Counted from the first letter of the stretch, positions 51,001 through 60,860 are shown. The stretch is DNA of 64,000 nucleotides from Anticarsia gemmatalis (GCF_050436995.1 NC_134747.1:6145501-6209500), one strand, 5' to 3'. Numbers and translations are program-made. The notes: generated by a model from the sequence alone, not told the origin.

Positions 51001-54000
51001 CGTCAATAATTTACTTGGAGTTATTAAAATCATTATTCTAAAGGCTTAATGCTGTAATACTAGTTATAGTGTCCACCGGCCACCGGATTTCTAAGTTCAC
51101 TACTAGTGGAATCAATTCATAACATAACAGGTCTGACTTCCGTAAAACAGAAAAACACAAGGAAACTCACTTGTTCCTGTTTTCATTACATACCATACAC
51201 ATACATTTTTGTCGGTAAACTGTAGTTTAGCAACTAAGTTGGCGATTAAAAACAGTGGCCAAGAGTAGCCAGCTCTTCTTATTGGCCTTACGAACTGGCG
51301 GTAAATTCACTCTCTGTATCATTGACTAGCATTAGTGTCAGTACTTGACCTATATGAATAAATGATTTTGATTTAGCAGGGAGCCTTGTATGATAGGTGA
51401 CCAGCTGGTCGAGGTAAAATATAGAATTTTGAACTTAAAGGGCCGTATAGTAGTAGTATGCAGCTGATGGTAGCTCGCGTGATACAGCATCTTTTATTTT
51501 AAAATACACAAAAAAAAATTCTAGATTAATCGCACATGCAAAGGCTAACTAACTTGTTGGATAGTATTCATAAACGTAAAATCTCTTCAAACGGTGTCAC
51601 AGTCGGCGATAGTACACAGATAATGGTGAAGAAACATAAATACGACAACAACCTTGGCATCCACGCGGCGCGCGCTTACATGTAAATATACACGCTGTGA
51701 CGTCACACCTGCCAAATTAGACAATGAGCTATTTGCACTACATTCTAATACATAATAATATTTTTGGATGTTAAACGCACGCTTTGTAAAGAAGAACGCC
51801 ATAAGTCCGTTTAAGTAATAGCAATTTTAAATAGATCAATGTATGAGTATGTACAGTATAGTTCTAAGAAATTATTTTTATACAATGTGTAAATTAAACT
51901 AACAAAGCTGTTGCTCGGTATTTATAATTCTCATTAAAGGCCGCAAACGCATTATCAGCAATAATGTACATTACTACGTAATTAGGCTTTGACAGCAAAT
52001 CACGAAATTCATAATTTTTGTAGTCATGATGATGCTACTCGTATCATAAGGTTGTTTCATGAAATTTTAAGCCGTGTTTCTAAAACACACTTGTAATTTA
52101 TGAAGACGTTATAATCTTTATAATCGATAAAGAAATTAACCAAAAACTAAATCATAAAAAAACAACAATTTTTGCTTGATTGAATTTTTAGTGTGATAGT
52201 GGGTGAAATGGTGAACCGATTGGATAATTAATATAGTTTGGTATAAGCACTGGTAATTATGTAACCATGTTTTTATTTTGAACTACTTAATACTCTCATA
52301 CTAGTATACTAATACATAGCATTCCTGTACAACTTACTGTAATTCTGCTAAATTTTAACTGATATTTCCCAGAAACTATAAACACAATCCCATTTTATAT
52401 TAATGTTTGAGAAATATGATCTGAAATCCCACCATTAAAGTGTCCTTAGAAAGAAAATGAACAAAATAGGATTACGGAGCTGAAGTTATAACCATTTATA
52501 CAGGCTAAGCTTACTTTATGGTCATGGACAACAGGTTTAATCTTAGTGCGCTGGTTTCGCGGTGGAGGTCACTTAGATGTTGCTACTATAACATAACATA
52601 ACAATATTGTTTGTACCACATTAAAACGTATAAACAAAATTCTTCATAGACTTTATTTACTGTATGAATATGTCATATAATATAGTGTAAATTTAACAAA
52701 CTTTGTTGTCAAAATTGCTGAATTTTTTAGCCTGTTTTTGCCCTAGCCGCGTTATTTGAACATAACCTGTAGTTGATGCAATTCGATTAATTAGTTTCCC
52801 ATATTATCATGCTATATATATATTCTCCAATTACCATAGGTCAAAAGACCTTTTAGAGCACTCTGATACTGCTAATTCACCGTATATCTATCCCTTATAA
52901 CTTATTCCTTTACATCAAAAACCATTTTCAATTATTATATAGTACATAGTTCTGTTACGCACAGCTACCAATTTTAAATAGTTATAAACATGAAGCCAAA
53001 TATTTTGATTATCTTTAAATATATTTATGTAACACGAGTTTCAATGTTTATAAAACAAAAATCATCGATCGATCGCTCACATTCAAATTGAACTTAAATT
53101 AATTTAATACGTAGATAATAATAAAATGTTAATTATGATTCATATAATTATTATATAAAAATGAATCGCCAAACGTGTTGCTAAATGACTTATTCTTTTT
53201 GTGAAATTGTCTTAAGACACATGAAAGGTTCATTTAAAGGCAAGCTTCATCATTTACAGGCAAGCAAAAAAATGCAAGGGAAATTCGCGAGCAGAGCTGT
53301 GCGGGACAGCTAGTTATGTATACATACATATATGTATATGTGCGTATATTACTGCTTTTGTTATGATCTCATTGAGGTGCCGTAAGGTCTGCGAACTCTG
53401 CTGAGAAAAATGTGTGATACATGAGTAAGTATAACAATGAAAACATCGATATTAATAACAGGTTTCTATTATAAAGTTTCTCGCGGTTTTCCGGCGTTTC
53501 CCCACTTTTTCTCGATAGATAGATAGGCCTATGTTATTCAGAAACCACAGCTTCCTACTGTGAAATATATTTTTAAGCTGTTTTGGTGAATTTAAACTAC
53601 AAACAGACAACGTATATTTTTGTCATTTTTACATTAGATGATTATTTCATACATCATTTTAGTAAACCATATCAATATATATGTAGACAGTCAGGATCAC
53701 TGATATTCGAATATCATAAGACTTATTCATTACATTCTTAGCGTTCAATGTTCTGTTGGAGTTTTTCCCACTGCAATAAGACGACATACATTATGATTAC
53801 TTCCGCCAGTCAGCCGCAGCATACAGATCGTTCTTAAACAGAGCAATATAAGGGCCCTATACAGACGACATGACACACTGACTTTAAACAAGTCCTAGTT
53901 TCGTTCGCAATTAGAGCTATAGTCCAACGACTTATGGCCGGTTTCTGAATACATTTAACGGTAGTTTATGTATTAAATAGCGTTTTTTTATATACACACG

Positions 54001-57000
54001 TCTAGTTTAAACGCTATTGAATAGATAAACTACCGCTAAATGTACCTCAGAAACTCGGGGTTAGTAAACCTTGTACGCAAGTTTCGCGGCTGACGTAGGA
54101 ACACAAAATACAAAAATTTTGAAAATCAGTGACCCCCATTTTAGCTGACGATGGCCTGTTTCATACAGTTACTTTATTCTGGAAGTATTCAACATTAATT
54201 ATTATACTCTAGGTAAATGTTGCATGCTGAATCTCTACAAAGTTGTCAGGCTATAGGTACGAAGTATACATGCGCATGTCATCTCTTTAGCACTGCGATG
54301 CTAATTTGCCCACATCAAGTGACAGTCACTTTCTATAAGGAAAAATGACATTTGTGGAATTAAATAGGTAATAGAGGTCTTGTCACTTGTTTTAAGTTTG
54401 GTAATAATTGTGCTAAAAGGAAACTGCTTCTCAACATGGTTACTTAGAAGTCGCAAAAATGAGACACTAAAATATTTTTTGATTGATTTTATTTAATACT
54501 GTGTTATTGGTGGGATTCGGCATAAAGCCAGGATCACCACTAAACTAAACAAAAAAGAAGAGACATCATATAAAATAATCTTAGAAATCGATTGTTTAAC
54601 TATTTAATACTATTCAATTATAACCATCGCCAGTAACGATTGCTAATTGCACTACTAATGAATAAGACATGCTTCTACGAACTACTTTTTAAATGCTGTC
54701 ACTTGTCCAAGATCAAGTGACGATATTGAACAAAATCATTTGCATTTGTAGTCACGCTTATTTATTCTTAATTTGTTCTAAATGTGGGTCTGATCCAAAA
54801 CGTGTAGGAGTATTGTGATATCACCAGCTTTTTCGATCATTACAAAATGTATTTATTTATGTATTACACGTAATTCTGATCACCACGAAACGGAACAACA
54901 AACACACATACCTACATTACATAAATGTCTACGTAAAATCATGCTCTTTAATCATAGGGGCAAGCAGAGATCAGACAACATACATAGATGCATATATAAA
55001 ATCACGCTTTCCTTCCTATAGGTGCAGGCAGAGATTCACTTTCCTTACATACAAACAAAACAAACGTCATTTACTTCTAAGTATAGTATACTGACGGCAA
55101 TTAGAACAACTATTGAAGAACCATGATTCTATGAAACGATATTTACAGCTAATGACTTAACATAAAGCCTTGCTTACTCGTAGTATGAAAATTGCACTAT
55201 TTTGCTACTCATATTATTATAATTTCCTGGTGTTTACTGTTTGTATTTAAAAATGTTTGTAAGATTCGACGTATATGTAATTTAAACCAAACGTCAACTG
55301 ATCTGATTTTGGTTCGAACGATATTATTATTATTGTAAATATGTGCCGTTTAGTTTAACCAAATGATACACCAAATTTTGAAGCAAAAGCTTACTTTTGA
55401 ATGACACAGCATGGCAACTTTCCCAAGGGAAAAAATAATTAATTGTTTGCTCGTAAATTCAGCAGTATTTTATTTTATAAACGTATAAAAAAGACTGTGA
55501 CAGTAAAGACCGGGATAATACAGCTCTCTATTCATTGATGAACAACCTGATTTTTATTGAGAAGTGAGTACTTGCGTAATATAAGCTTCCGTCCGCGGGT
55601 TCTTCAGCATCTCAAGTCAAGTTATATACGTATGTACCAAAATTCATCAAAATCCCATCAATATTGAGTAACAAACATCCATCTAAACATCCAAACTTTC
55701 GTAAATATAATATTAGTACGAATCATCGCAAAATTAGATAAAATAAGGTGCCTATCATGTTATCTTATAACAGATGATACTCGTAATACAAACATTACTA
55801 AACAGTATGACACCAATTCGTCTGGGTCATAGCCTATTATTGATATCAAACGGCCATTGTGTCCATATGTTTGCACTTTGACAGTCAAAACATCACTGAC
55901 ACAACACCGTTTAGGAACAGGATTATGCAATGTAACATAATGTACCAAGATTATGATGAATTAGTTGATAAGTATCAACCTGAGTTTACCAACTGGGTAC
56001 CTATATTCTAACTACTCAGTAGAGGGCTTTCTATGTAACATACAAATCTAGCGAAGGTATACAATATTCAAAATTTTGAACATCAACAATCAAATGGGTG
56101 GCCTGTGTGATACAGCTAATTTATGCTAGAAATAAACAGAATTATTAATTGTTATCTAGATAGATCGTGCATGCTAAATCTCTCTCTTATATTGTAGGAA
56201 ACATAAGAAAAGTTTTTTTCTAAATAAACGTCTATAAGAAGCCTATTTTTAAAACTAAAGGCACAACTATCTCACTTTTTTAAATGACTATTTTTTACAC
56301 ATCCTCCTAAACTTAAAATACCTAGTTAAACTTGGCCATTAGACTACTTCGTCACTCAGATATAGTCTATATTTATTTGACTAAACTCAAATAAAAAATA
56401 TAATTCGTTAAACGTATAAATAATAATTTCCCTGCTAAGCACCCGATAGGTGAGTAGGCACTCATCAAGAGGTGTTGAAATAAGCCGAGAGCCTTTCTAC
56501 TTGAGTATGAGGAAAACCGAAATAATGTTTGATACAGGAAAAAAATAATGAGAATTAAATGAAAAAGGTGCTACTATTTTCACATTTTTTTTGTTTTTTA
56601 AGGCTTTACTGTCCGTTTACTGAGAAATGTTCTCCTGCCGAACTGAGTCTGCCGCGCTGGCCAAGGGCGGTTAGGGCATTATTAAATTCTCTTAAACTAT
56701 GCGCGATTCTCCACTACTATAGAGTATTGAGAACCGGCTTGCTGTTGAAAAATGTTGTATGAAAATCTGATCTGCGCCTTTAACGGGTGCCGTTGGAACT
56801 ATTTTTGCAGTAAATTTAAAATGCCAAACTCTCGATACTCAATAGCACTGTCTGTAGAGATTCGAGCTACTGCTTAATCTGTTTGTTCTCAGTGTAAAGG
56901 GCAATTGTTTTAGCTGCGTAGTTCTTTTAAATAGCTCTCCCATCGTGACTATGGCATCCGACGTATTCGATTCGGAATGACGTCATTTAACCTCATGACT

Positions 57001-60000
57001 CACGGTTTTCTAAGGCTATTGACATTTCATTTGAAACGTAAATATGTACGAAGCGTACTAATACATCAAGTATACCAGATAAGGTATGAGAAAGTACCAT
57101 AACATTTCAAATTGCGCAATGAGTGTTTAATATAATTTGTTACCTGTGTCATTCAGCTAGAAAGCTTGTAAACTAGGCAAAGCGTCAGACAAAAAAAATA
57201 CGTTACTAAACAAACCGCATTAATTTCACAACAATAAACATATTTATATAATGCAGAAATATGTTGAAAATTTATCACCGGTCGATTTTTCTTTCCAATT
57301 TAAATTATCCTTCTCCGGACCAAAGGTCTACTATTTTCAATTGTTGTTATTCTTTTCGAACTCCAATTCAACATCGGATTGACGGTAGTCACTAATAGGC
57401 TTTTAATGTAGCTACTTTATTAACTTATACATATTCAGACTGATTGAATACCGTTGGTATTAGTTCGACCACTAACCTAAAAAGTAGAGAAACAGAACGA
57501 TTCGTAATTAGTCTCGCCTTTGAGTCGAAAAGACATAGAATTCTATTTTAGCAGTACTTCCTTTAAGCCCTGGTTCCATAATGTCATTGTTATCGCAGCT
57601 GACTCAATGTTTACTGACGCTCCTATTGTACTACAAGAAAGTAACGCGTGTTATAACCAATACGTTACATGCTAACTGCTGTCCTAATCATCTTTGTATT
57701 AAAATAAAGCTCAATTTAGGTCAAATAGATCAAATCATTGATCATATAGTTGTCAATCATATTATGAATCAAATAGTTGATCTTTTTGAGAGATTATTTG
57801 TAAAATACTAGCAACCTTGCAGGGCAAGATGGCAATAACAACAGCATATAAGTAACACTTCTAACCTTATCTAATGAGTTAAGGTAGTTAAAGTTAGTTT
57901 AAACACTAAACACTCTCTGTAATGCAGTAATAATCTAACACTCATCCGCGATGTAAATATCTATTGTATTTTTGGCCATCTAATATTTTCCTAAACATAA
58001 AAACCAAAGACAATGCCCTATTAATCGCTTCTTGAAAATAGAACGGAAACAGCTAAAACCATTGATATTTTCCAAAACAATACAATCATATCCAAAATAT
58101 TTGAAAATATTTTTATTATTGAATAATAGATTCGATAAAAAAATAAATATGTGATGTAATTCCAAAAGAATAGCATGATGACCCTTAACCAAAACAAAAC
58201 GGAAGTTTATCACGATTGTGCATTGTTTAAAATCGTTTTGATCCTTTGCTTTTAAGCTTGCTAAAACGTAAGTGCCATATTATGAATAATGGTTTCAAAA
58301 CTCTTTTACTATGATTCGTAAACATATTGTTTTAGGAAGTTGTGATATCTAATCAAGAATGGTATAGTACAGAGTTACAGAGGGAATTCCATAATACTCA
58401 GACTTGTATTTTGCCTAATGTTATGAAATTAGTAAAGCTGCCTAAGACCCTTTAAATACTTCAATTGGATTAACAAATTGTAAATGGGACTAAATGTAAT
58501 TGTAGATGTCCTATGTGGTTCATTATCTGGTCACCTCAATACGAACAGTCTTTAATAAAGCAGCTACATTTGGTGTCTAATCGCTTACGCAAAAATGTTT
58601 TGAGAAACATCCATCCGCAATGGAAATAGTACCGTCAGTTGTTTGACAAACCAATCGGCCACGCACAGCAACACCGAACGTCCTTGCCTCCTACGTGGAC
58701 AGCTATTTAAATAATGTTTATCTACGTTTTTTGTTATACTATAGTCGATTTAAGAATCTCCGTGAATCACGACCAAAAATAACTACTTATTGAATTTATG
58801 TATATCGATATAACAAATTGTATTATGCATGGACTATTGTTCTCAACATACGTGTGTCGTTGAGTTATGTATGATGTTCCAATATGTCTAAATTGCTTGA
58901 TGCGTTTATAAACATTACCTCCTCCTTTTAATTAAAATTATGATGTTTTATTGGAGTTTGAAGTCGTCTTACATATAAGCTTCCACAGATGCATTGTTGT
59001 TCTAAATTAAACTCCAAAACATTGCACGTTAATCATAACCTACATACATCAGTCGTGCAATCTCGGATTCTTGTGTTTATGTAGAATGTAGGTATATGGT
59101 ATATGTTATAACTAAATGTTTTATCAAACGGTCGTAGTATACGTATTAGCCACCTGCCCACTTGCTCGCACCATATGAATAAACATCAAGGTGAAACCTC
59201 ATACACGGCCACAACACATACATTTGCACGTTTGTATGCAGTAATCATTCTTGATTTTTTGTTCAGACTGTACTGACAGTCAAGAATATTATATTGCTTA
59301 TCGAGCGATCGTAATTTACGAAATCATGAATAAATGAAACAAAGGCCCGTTAGCGATACCTATACGCACTCAGGCAAAAGATAACTTATCGCTCCGTGAC
59401 AAAGCCGGGCGGCGATATCGCAAATATTTTTCTCGATATCTTGAAAAAAATCAAGTGACCTCACCTGCGATATTTCTCCTTTTTCGATTCAATCGGTAGC
59501 AATACCGGTTCCGTTGACTTGGAAATACACCATTCGTTCACTGCACTCACAGTAAGAAACTCGGTGTCCGGCGCGTGGCACACCTCGGAGCCAAACTCGT
59601 CCGAGGACACAGTAATACTGTCATACTTCTGATACGGAACCATGTCGAAAGACGATATAGACTTAATACTAACATTGTCATAGTTTCCACGAACACCAGA
59701 TCCACCAGAAGAGACGGACTCACCGTCTCCTCTTTCACTCTGAACGTCACTGTCTTCTTCGTTGATCAGCGTGTCTGTAGAATGATCAGTGGACATCGTT
59801 TCTACTGCACCGTCGTCTATGTTTATGATATATTCCTTCCCATTGCTCAAGTTATCACTGCTTGAATCATCACTACTACTACTACTATCATTTTCTGACG
59901 AATCAGGGGGAGACTCCCGAGCTGGCGTTTCCTCTTCGTTATCAGACGGGTCTGATCGTTTCAGTCTTAGAATCCTTTCGATATCTTTCTGCGTCACACC

Positions 60001-60621
60001 GTAAGACCAATGTCTTTCTCCAGCGTGCACTTGACTTCCAGCTGTAGATTTTCTTCTAATGACTGGAGGTTGTCGCGAGCGTCGCGTTACAACGGGCGAA
60101 GAGTTCGGCGTAGTAAAGGAAAACCGTCTTTCCTTATGCTTGACCTCCTCATCCGGAACAGGTGATGGTGATTTACTTTCCGGTGAGACACTATCCTGGA
60201 ACTCAACCGGAGGCGGTGGCGCGGGTCGATGTGGCACTAACATGTCTACTCCAGATTTCCTATCAGAGACAAAACCCGATGAACTAGATTCGAAACTATG
60301 CTCCGAAGCATTGGATAAAATAGAATTCACTGAAACATTAGAATTTCGATCCTGTGACTTTGTAACCGGACACAAGTGTTGGAAATGGGATTGAATAGGA
60401 TTAACTACACTTGTCAAACTTCCCAAGTTCGGTTCTCTGCACTTTTCTAACGATTCTCTTGAATCGCCGAGGTTGTCTAGATTAGTCCTTTCGAAACGTA
60501 GAATCATATCTCGAACGCTAGCCCTGTCCTTTCTGATGATAACGCCATCCTCGTCGGAGGCGTTCCCGGAAGACGAGTGGAGCTCGTGCTCGAGCCGGGA
60601 GCAGAACTCTTCCTGTGTCAT
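32913..60621 (-). CDS. DH-PH Rho guanine-nucleotide exchange factor, PLEKHG / puratrophin-1-like (whole gene, 7 coding exons)
   Basis: The seven exons are 60621-59465, 46012-45763, 44708-44622, 43533-43216, 42527-42387, 37800-37587 and 33031-32913. They join in phase into 2286 nt, a 761-residue protein plus stop. Residues 1-380 are low-complexity, rich in Ser, Asp, Glu and Pro, with a proline run (HRPAPPPP). Residues about 385-605 form the DH domain, with TERVNELIHTENVYVERL, NLYVMYSRNN and LLEPVQRIPRYKLFLADLV. Residues about 615-720 form the PH domain, ending AWVEDITSLLWEQ. DH domains catalyse GDP release from Rho-family GTPases; the PH domain binds membrane lipid or helps catalysis. So the protein probably controls actin at the membrane. 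The DH signature resembles the PLEKHG4/puratrophin-1 group, but I see no spectrin repeats or Sec14 domain as in the vertebrate protein. The exact orthologue is not certain. Confidence 0.9.
33537..33730 (+). repeat. LINE-like dispersed repeat fragment
   Basis: It starts AACTAGCTAACCCAGCGAAC, continues TTCGTACCGCCTAACAATCG, and ends with GAAATCGGTCCAGTCGTTTA and AGGGATTCATTTTATATATC. I recognise this start-and-end arrangement from an abundant lepidopteran repeat. It is non-coding; the family name is uncertain. Confidence 0.6.
35378..35415 (+). other. ATG followed by a consensus donor (possible mini first exon)
   Basis: AATAATGG (A at -3, G at +4) opens a 12-codon frame encoding MDNGRQTVAFKL. 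It runs into ACG|GTAAGT at 35416. The start context and donor are good, but the piece is short and no partner exon was found. It lies 600 bp before the GC-rich block at 36.0-36.3 kb. Confidence 0.15.
36678..36701. repeat. Short tandem repeat, unit CACACCACT
   Basis: About two and a half copies of a 9-bp unit. On the minus strand it produces the CEWCEWC run of a 129-codon open frame, which is why that frame looks peculiar. Confidence 0.7.
37587..37800 (-). CDS. GEF exon 6: rest of the PH domain
   Basis: The acceptor AATTTTTCAG precedes 37800. The exon encodes 71 codons plus one base: EYFIYKDHISVDDLGI, then HKFTIWYKKRNLKSYKLE, and the C-terminal PH helix NAWVEDITSLLWEQAMQKK. The invariant PH tryptophan is in AWVEDI. 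The donor, AAAG|GTAGAT, is unusual (A then G then A at +3 to +5), so splicing here may be inefficient. Read-through would add about 29 other residues before a stop at 37489. Confidence 0.9.
37930..38010 (-). repeat. Possible tRNA-like SINE remnant
   Basis: On the minus strand, GTGGTCCTGGGCTCGATGCC resembles the B-box region of a tRNA-derived SINE. No complete Pol III promoter or tail is visible. It abuts the TTA-flanked MITE at 38024. Confidence 0.25.
38024..38140. mobile_element. TTA-flanked MITE, copy 1 (PIF/Harbinger-like)
   Basis: The ends are inverted: CCGGTTTCTGAGAACATTTA on the left and AAATGTACCACAGAAACCGG on the right. The inner arms (ACGGTAGTTTA ... TAAACTATCGT, and CAATAGCG ... 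CGCTATTG) also pair. Almost the whole 117 bp therefore folds into one hairpin. TTA lies on both sides (38021-38023, 38141-38143), as in PIF/Harbinger target duplications. A second copy is at 53935-54060. Confidence 0.8.
40499..40591. repeat. 93-bp palindrome with internal duplication
   Basis: Arms of 29 bp at 40499-40527 (ACTCAAAAGTTTCATGACAA then CCATAATAC) and 40563-40591 are exactly complementary. The middle holds a repeat of the 23-bp palindrome CCATAATAC-TTATA-GTATTATGG, so that palindrome occurs twice in tandem, joined by TTGTCAT. No target duplication is obvious. The perfect arms suggest a recent or maintained structure; it may be a fold-back insertion or a replication-slippage product. 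Confidence 0.9.
41998..42023. repeat. 11-bp hairpin
   Basis: CGCTATCTAAT and ATTAGATAGCG are separated by four bases. No T run follows it, and in this eukaryotic intron it is not a terminator. The role is unknown. Confidence 0.6.
42387..42527 (-). CDS. GEF exon 5: DH-PH junction and first PH strands
   Basis: A 47-codon exon, phase 0 at both ends. The acceptor TTTATTTGCAG precedes 42527 and the donor AAAA|GTAAGT follows 42387. It encodes LNQGRLLRQNEFFAMD and RRRRQLMRIFLFDKLVLITV. These are the 'G.Llrq..F.v' first strand and the 'r.iFLFe..lvl' strands expected at the start of a GEF PH domain. Confidence 0.92.
42528..43215 (-). other. GEF intron 4 (0.7 kb)
   Basis: AT-rich, no repeats recognised. 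Confidence 0.85.
43216..43533 (-). CDS. GEF exon 4: catalytic DH helices with an acidic serine insertion
   Basis: A 106-codon exon, phase 0 to phase 0. The acceptor TTTTCAG precedes 43533 and the donor CCG|GTGAGT follows 43216. It encodes LGDRLDLSSYLLEPVQRIPR and YKLFLADLVK, the most conserved DH stretch (CR3; residues here contact the GTPase in known structures). A stretch of about 36 residues follows (about 537-572). It is dense in Ser, Asp and Glu (for example SVDSDETGGSNGESSDNDE) and sits before the next helix (LESLKLAKTMIECVLTAVDEI). Most DH domains have a short loop there. Confidence 0.93.
43534..44621 (-). other. GEF intron 3 (1.1 kb)
   Basis: No exon or named repeat recognised. Confidence 0.85.
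44622..44708 (-). CDS. GEF exon 3: central DH segment
   Basis: A 29-codon exon in phase 0 at both ends. The acceptor ATTTACAG precedes 44708 and the donor CCAG|GTAAGT follows 44622. It encodes EKRFNLYVMYSRNNKRATRL and VFEHKQFFQ. This is the 'F..Y..Y..N...a...l' DH segment followed by the phenylalanine pair common in PLEKHG-type domains. Confidence 0.93.
44709..45762 (-). other. GEF intron 2 (1.05 kb)
   Basis: No exon recognised. The 71-codon plus-strand frame at 44834 has no support. Confidence 0.85.
45763..46012 (-). CDS. GEF exon 2: first helices of the DH domain
   Basis: The acceptor is TTTTTCTTGCAG before 46012 and the donor TTT|GTAAGT at 45762. The exon encodes 83 residues after completing the split Arg codon. 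It begins RLTERVNELIHTENVYVERL, the conserved first DH helix (CR1, with the family's E-L-x-x-T-E pattern). It continues through NFRALKPEIFGNIERIF and FHSEEFLPALRDC, the typical 'nIeel..fH..fl..L' second block. It ends in phase 0. Confidence 0.93.
47701..47867 (+). repeat. Dispersed repeat family A, copy 1
   Basis: It shares GGCCTGTTTGATACAGCTAT, then a GGAAATACAGATT-like tract, then GCGCATGCCAAGGCTCTCTA and a final AGTTGTCGGTCTATA, with segments at 54105-54256 and 56060-56190 in the same order and orientation. The copies are well diverged, so they are old. It is non-coding; the class is unknown. Confidence 0.7.
48225..48320 (+). repeat. LINE-like 3'-end fragment
   Basis: CAATCCGCACTTTGACAGCG then TGGAGGACTCAAGGCCTAAC and GGAGGAAACCCTTGCCCAAC match the 3' end of a common lepidopteran repeat as I remember it (a non-LTR retrotransposon tail). 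A related tail occurs at 50370-50475. Confidence 0.65.
48776..48949 (+). repeat. Dispersed repeat family B, copy 1
   Basis: It shares CTCTACAGTCAGTGCTATCG, AGTATCGAGAGTTTGACATT, ACTGCAAAAATAATTCCTAC and TTTTCATACAACG with the reverse complement of 56694-56873. Identity is high in the middle and lower towards the 3' end. The same arrangement is familiar from lepidopteran genomes, but I cannot name the family. Confidence 0.75.
49676..49893. mobile_element. Mariner-like MITE, 218 bp
   Basis: The left arm is TTAGGTCGGGGAAAAAGTCT then TTTCGCATTATAGTATGTA. The right arm (reverse strand) is TTAGGTCGAGGAAAGAGTCT then TTTCGCAATACAGTATGTA. Both continue TATGAACTTGTAATAAAATC, so the arms are about 60 bp. 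TA lies on both sides (49674-49675, 49894-49895). TTAGGT ends and a TA target are typical of mariner elements. It is too short to encode a transposase. Confidence 0.88.
50370..50475 (+). repeat. LINE-like 3'-end fragment
   Basis: CTCTAGGAGGAACCCTTTCC then CAATAGTGAGACAGTGATGA resembles the tail seen at 48285-48310. It is diverged and non-coding. Confidence 0.5.
53260..53318 (+). repeat. Dispersed repeat 3'-end remnant
   Basis: AAATTCGCGAGCAGAGCTGT then GCGGGACAGCTAGT is the typical end of an abundant lepidopteran repeat (usual form: TTCGCGGGC...GCTAGT). Upstream sequence at 53470-53620 may be more of such repeats. Confidence 0.5.
53935..54060. mobile_element. TTA-flanked MITE, copy 2 (PIF/Harbinger-like)
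   Basis: The same family as 38024-38140. GGCCGGTTTCTGAATACATT and AACGGTAGTTTATGTATTAA sit on the left; ATAAACTACCGCTAAATGTA and CCTCAGAAACTCGG on the right. TTA lies at 53932-53934 and 54061-54063. Its loop differs from copy 1 by an inserted stretch. Family A copy 2 begins about 45 bp further on. Confidence 0.8.
54105..54256 (+). repeat. Dispersed repeat family A, copy 2
   Basis: It contains ATGGCCTGTTTCATACAGTT, ACTTTATTCTGGAAGTATTC and TGCATGCTGAATCTCTACAA then AGTTGTCAGGCTATA. It is collinear with the copies at 47701 and 56060. Confidence 0.7.
55585..55728 (+). repeat. LINE-like 3'-end fragment
   Basis: TACCAAAATTCATCAAAATC, then ACAAACATCCATCTAAACAT, then TTTCGTAAATATAATATTAG and TAC form the classical tail of a widespread insect repeat. 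It is opposite in orientation to the fragment at 22503-22650. Confidence 0.65.
56060..56190 (+). repeat. Dispersed repeat family A, copy 3
   Basis: It contains TTCAAAATTTTGAACATCAA, GTGGCCTGTGTGATACAGCT and GTGCATGCTAAATCTCTCTC, in the order of copies 1 and 2. It is the most degraded of the three. Confidence 0.6.
56694..56873 (-). repeat. Dispersed repeat family B, copy 2 (inverted relative to copy 1)
   Basis: Its reverse complement reads TCTCTACAGACAGTGCTATT, GAGTATCGAGAGTTTGGCAT and ACTGCAAAAATAGTTCCAAC, matching 48776-48949. The pair is about 7.8 kb apart in opposite orientation. Confidence 0.75.
59465..60621 (-). CDS. GEF exon 1: ATG and disordered N-terminal region
   Basis: This single exon encodes residues 1-385 plus two bases of codon 386. 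The start is secure: ATG at 60621 has A at -3 and an in-frame TAG lies 24 nt upstream. The donor is CGCAG|GTGAGG at 59464. Features in order: an acidic/serine start, SVRDMILRFER near residues 35-45, a Ser-rich block (residues 92-118), a proline-rich HRPAPPPPVEF near 131-141, basic RRSRQPPVIRRKS near 180-192, then an SSSSSDDSSSD acidic-serine run near 246-256. The last residues, ESKKEKYR, lead straight into the DH domain. The composition suggests regulation by phosphorylation and SH3-type contacts, which is inference. Antisense frames over this exon are shadows. Confidence 0.93.
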
Positions 60622-60860
60622 GGTGCGATGTTGGCAAACACTCTATTACACAAACCGCGAGCGAAGTTACACGGGCTCATATCAAATAAAACACAGTGCG
60701 CACAAAGCGACACGCGCGCGCCACTGATAACCGCACACGACTGACGGCGGCGCCCGCGCCACACCGCGCACCACTTTCATAACGCAGCACTGCATATTGT
60801 ACGAACGTCGTGCGCTACCAGACAAACGTACAGCTCAGCTTGAGCTGGACGCGTTCATTA
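60622..60860 (-). promoter_or_regulatory. Probable GEF 5' UTR and promoter
   Basis: A GC-rich block directly upstream of the ATG, in contrast to AT-rich flanks. Two insect initiator-like motifs (TCAGT) read on the gene's strand: TCAGTG at 60727-60722 and TCAGTC at 60744-60739. They are placed to give a 5' UTR of about 100-120 nt if transcription starts there without a 5' intron. No TATA box is obvious. An in-frame TAG lies 24 nt before the ATG. Confidence 0.45.

Larger units (their letters stand above)
46013..59464 (-). other. GEF intron 1 (13.4 kb), repeat-rich
   Basis: This intron separates the N-terminal exon from the DH exons. The direct junction is in phase, so no further exon is required. 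It contains a mariner-like MITE, the second TTA-flanked MITE, LINE tails and two multi-copy dispersed families. An intron this long and placed here could host alternative promoters giving DH-PH-only isoforms, but none was seen. Confidence 0.75.

Noticed and set aside
59547..60394. Plus- and minus-strand alternative frames over the large GEF exon
   Set aside because: They are shadows of the 385-codon exon, which has a start, a donor and in-phase continuation into the DH domain.
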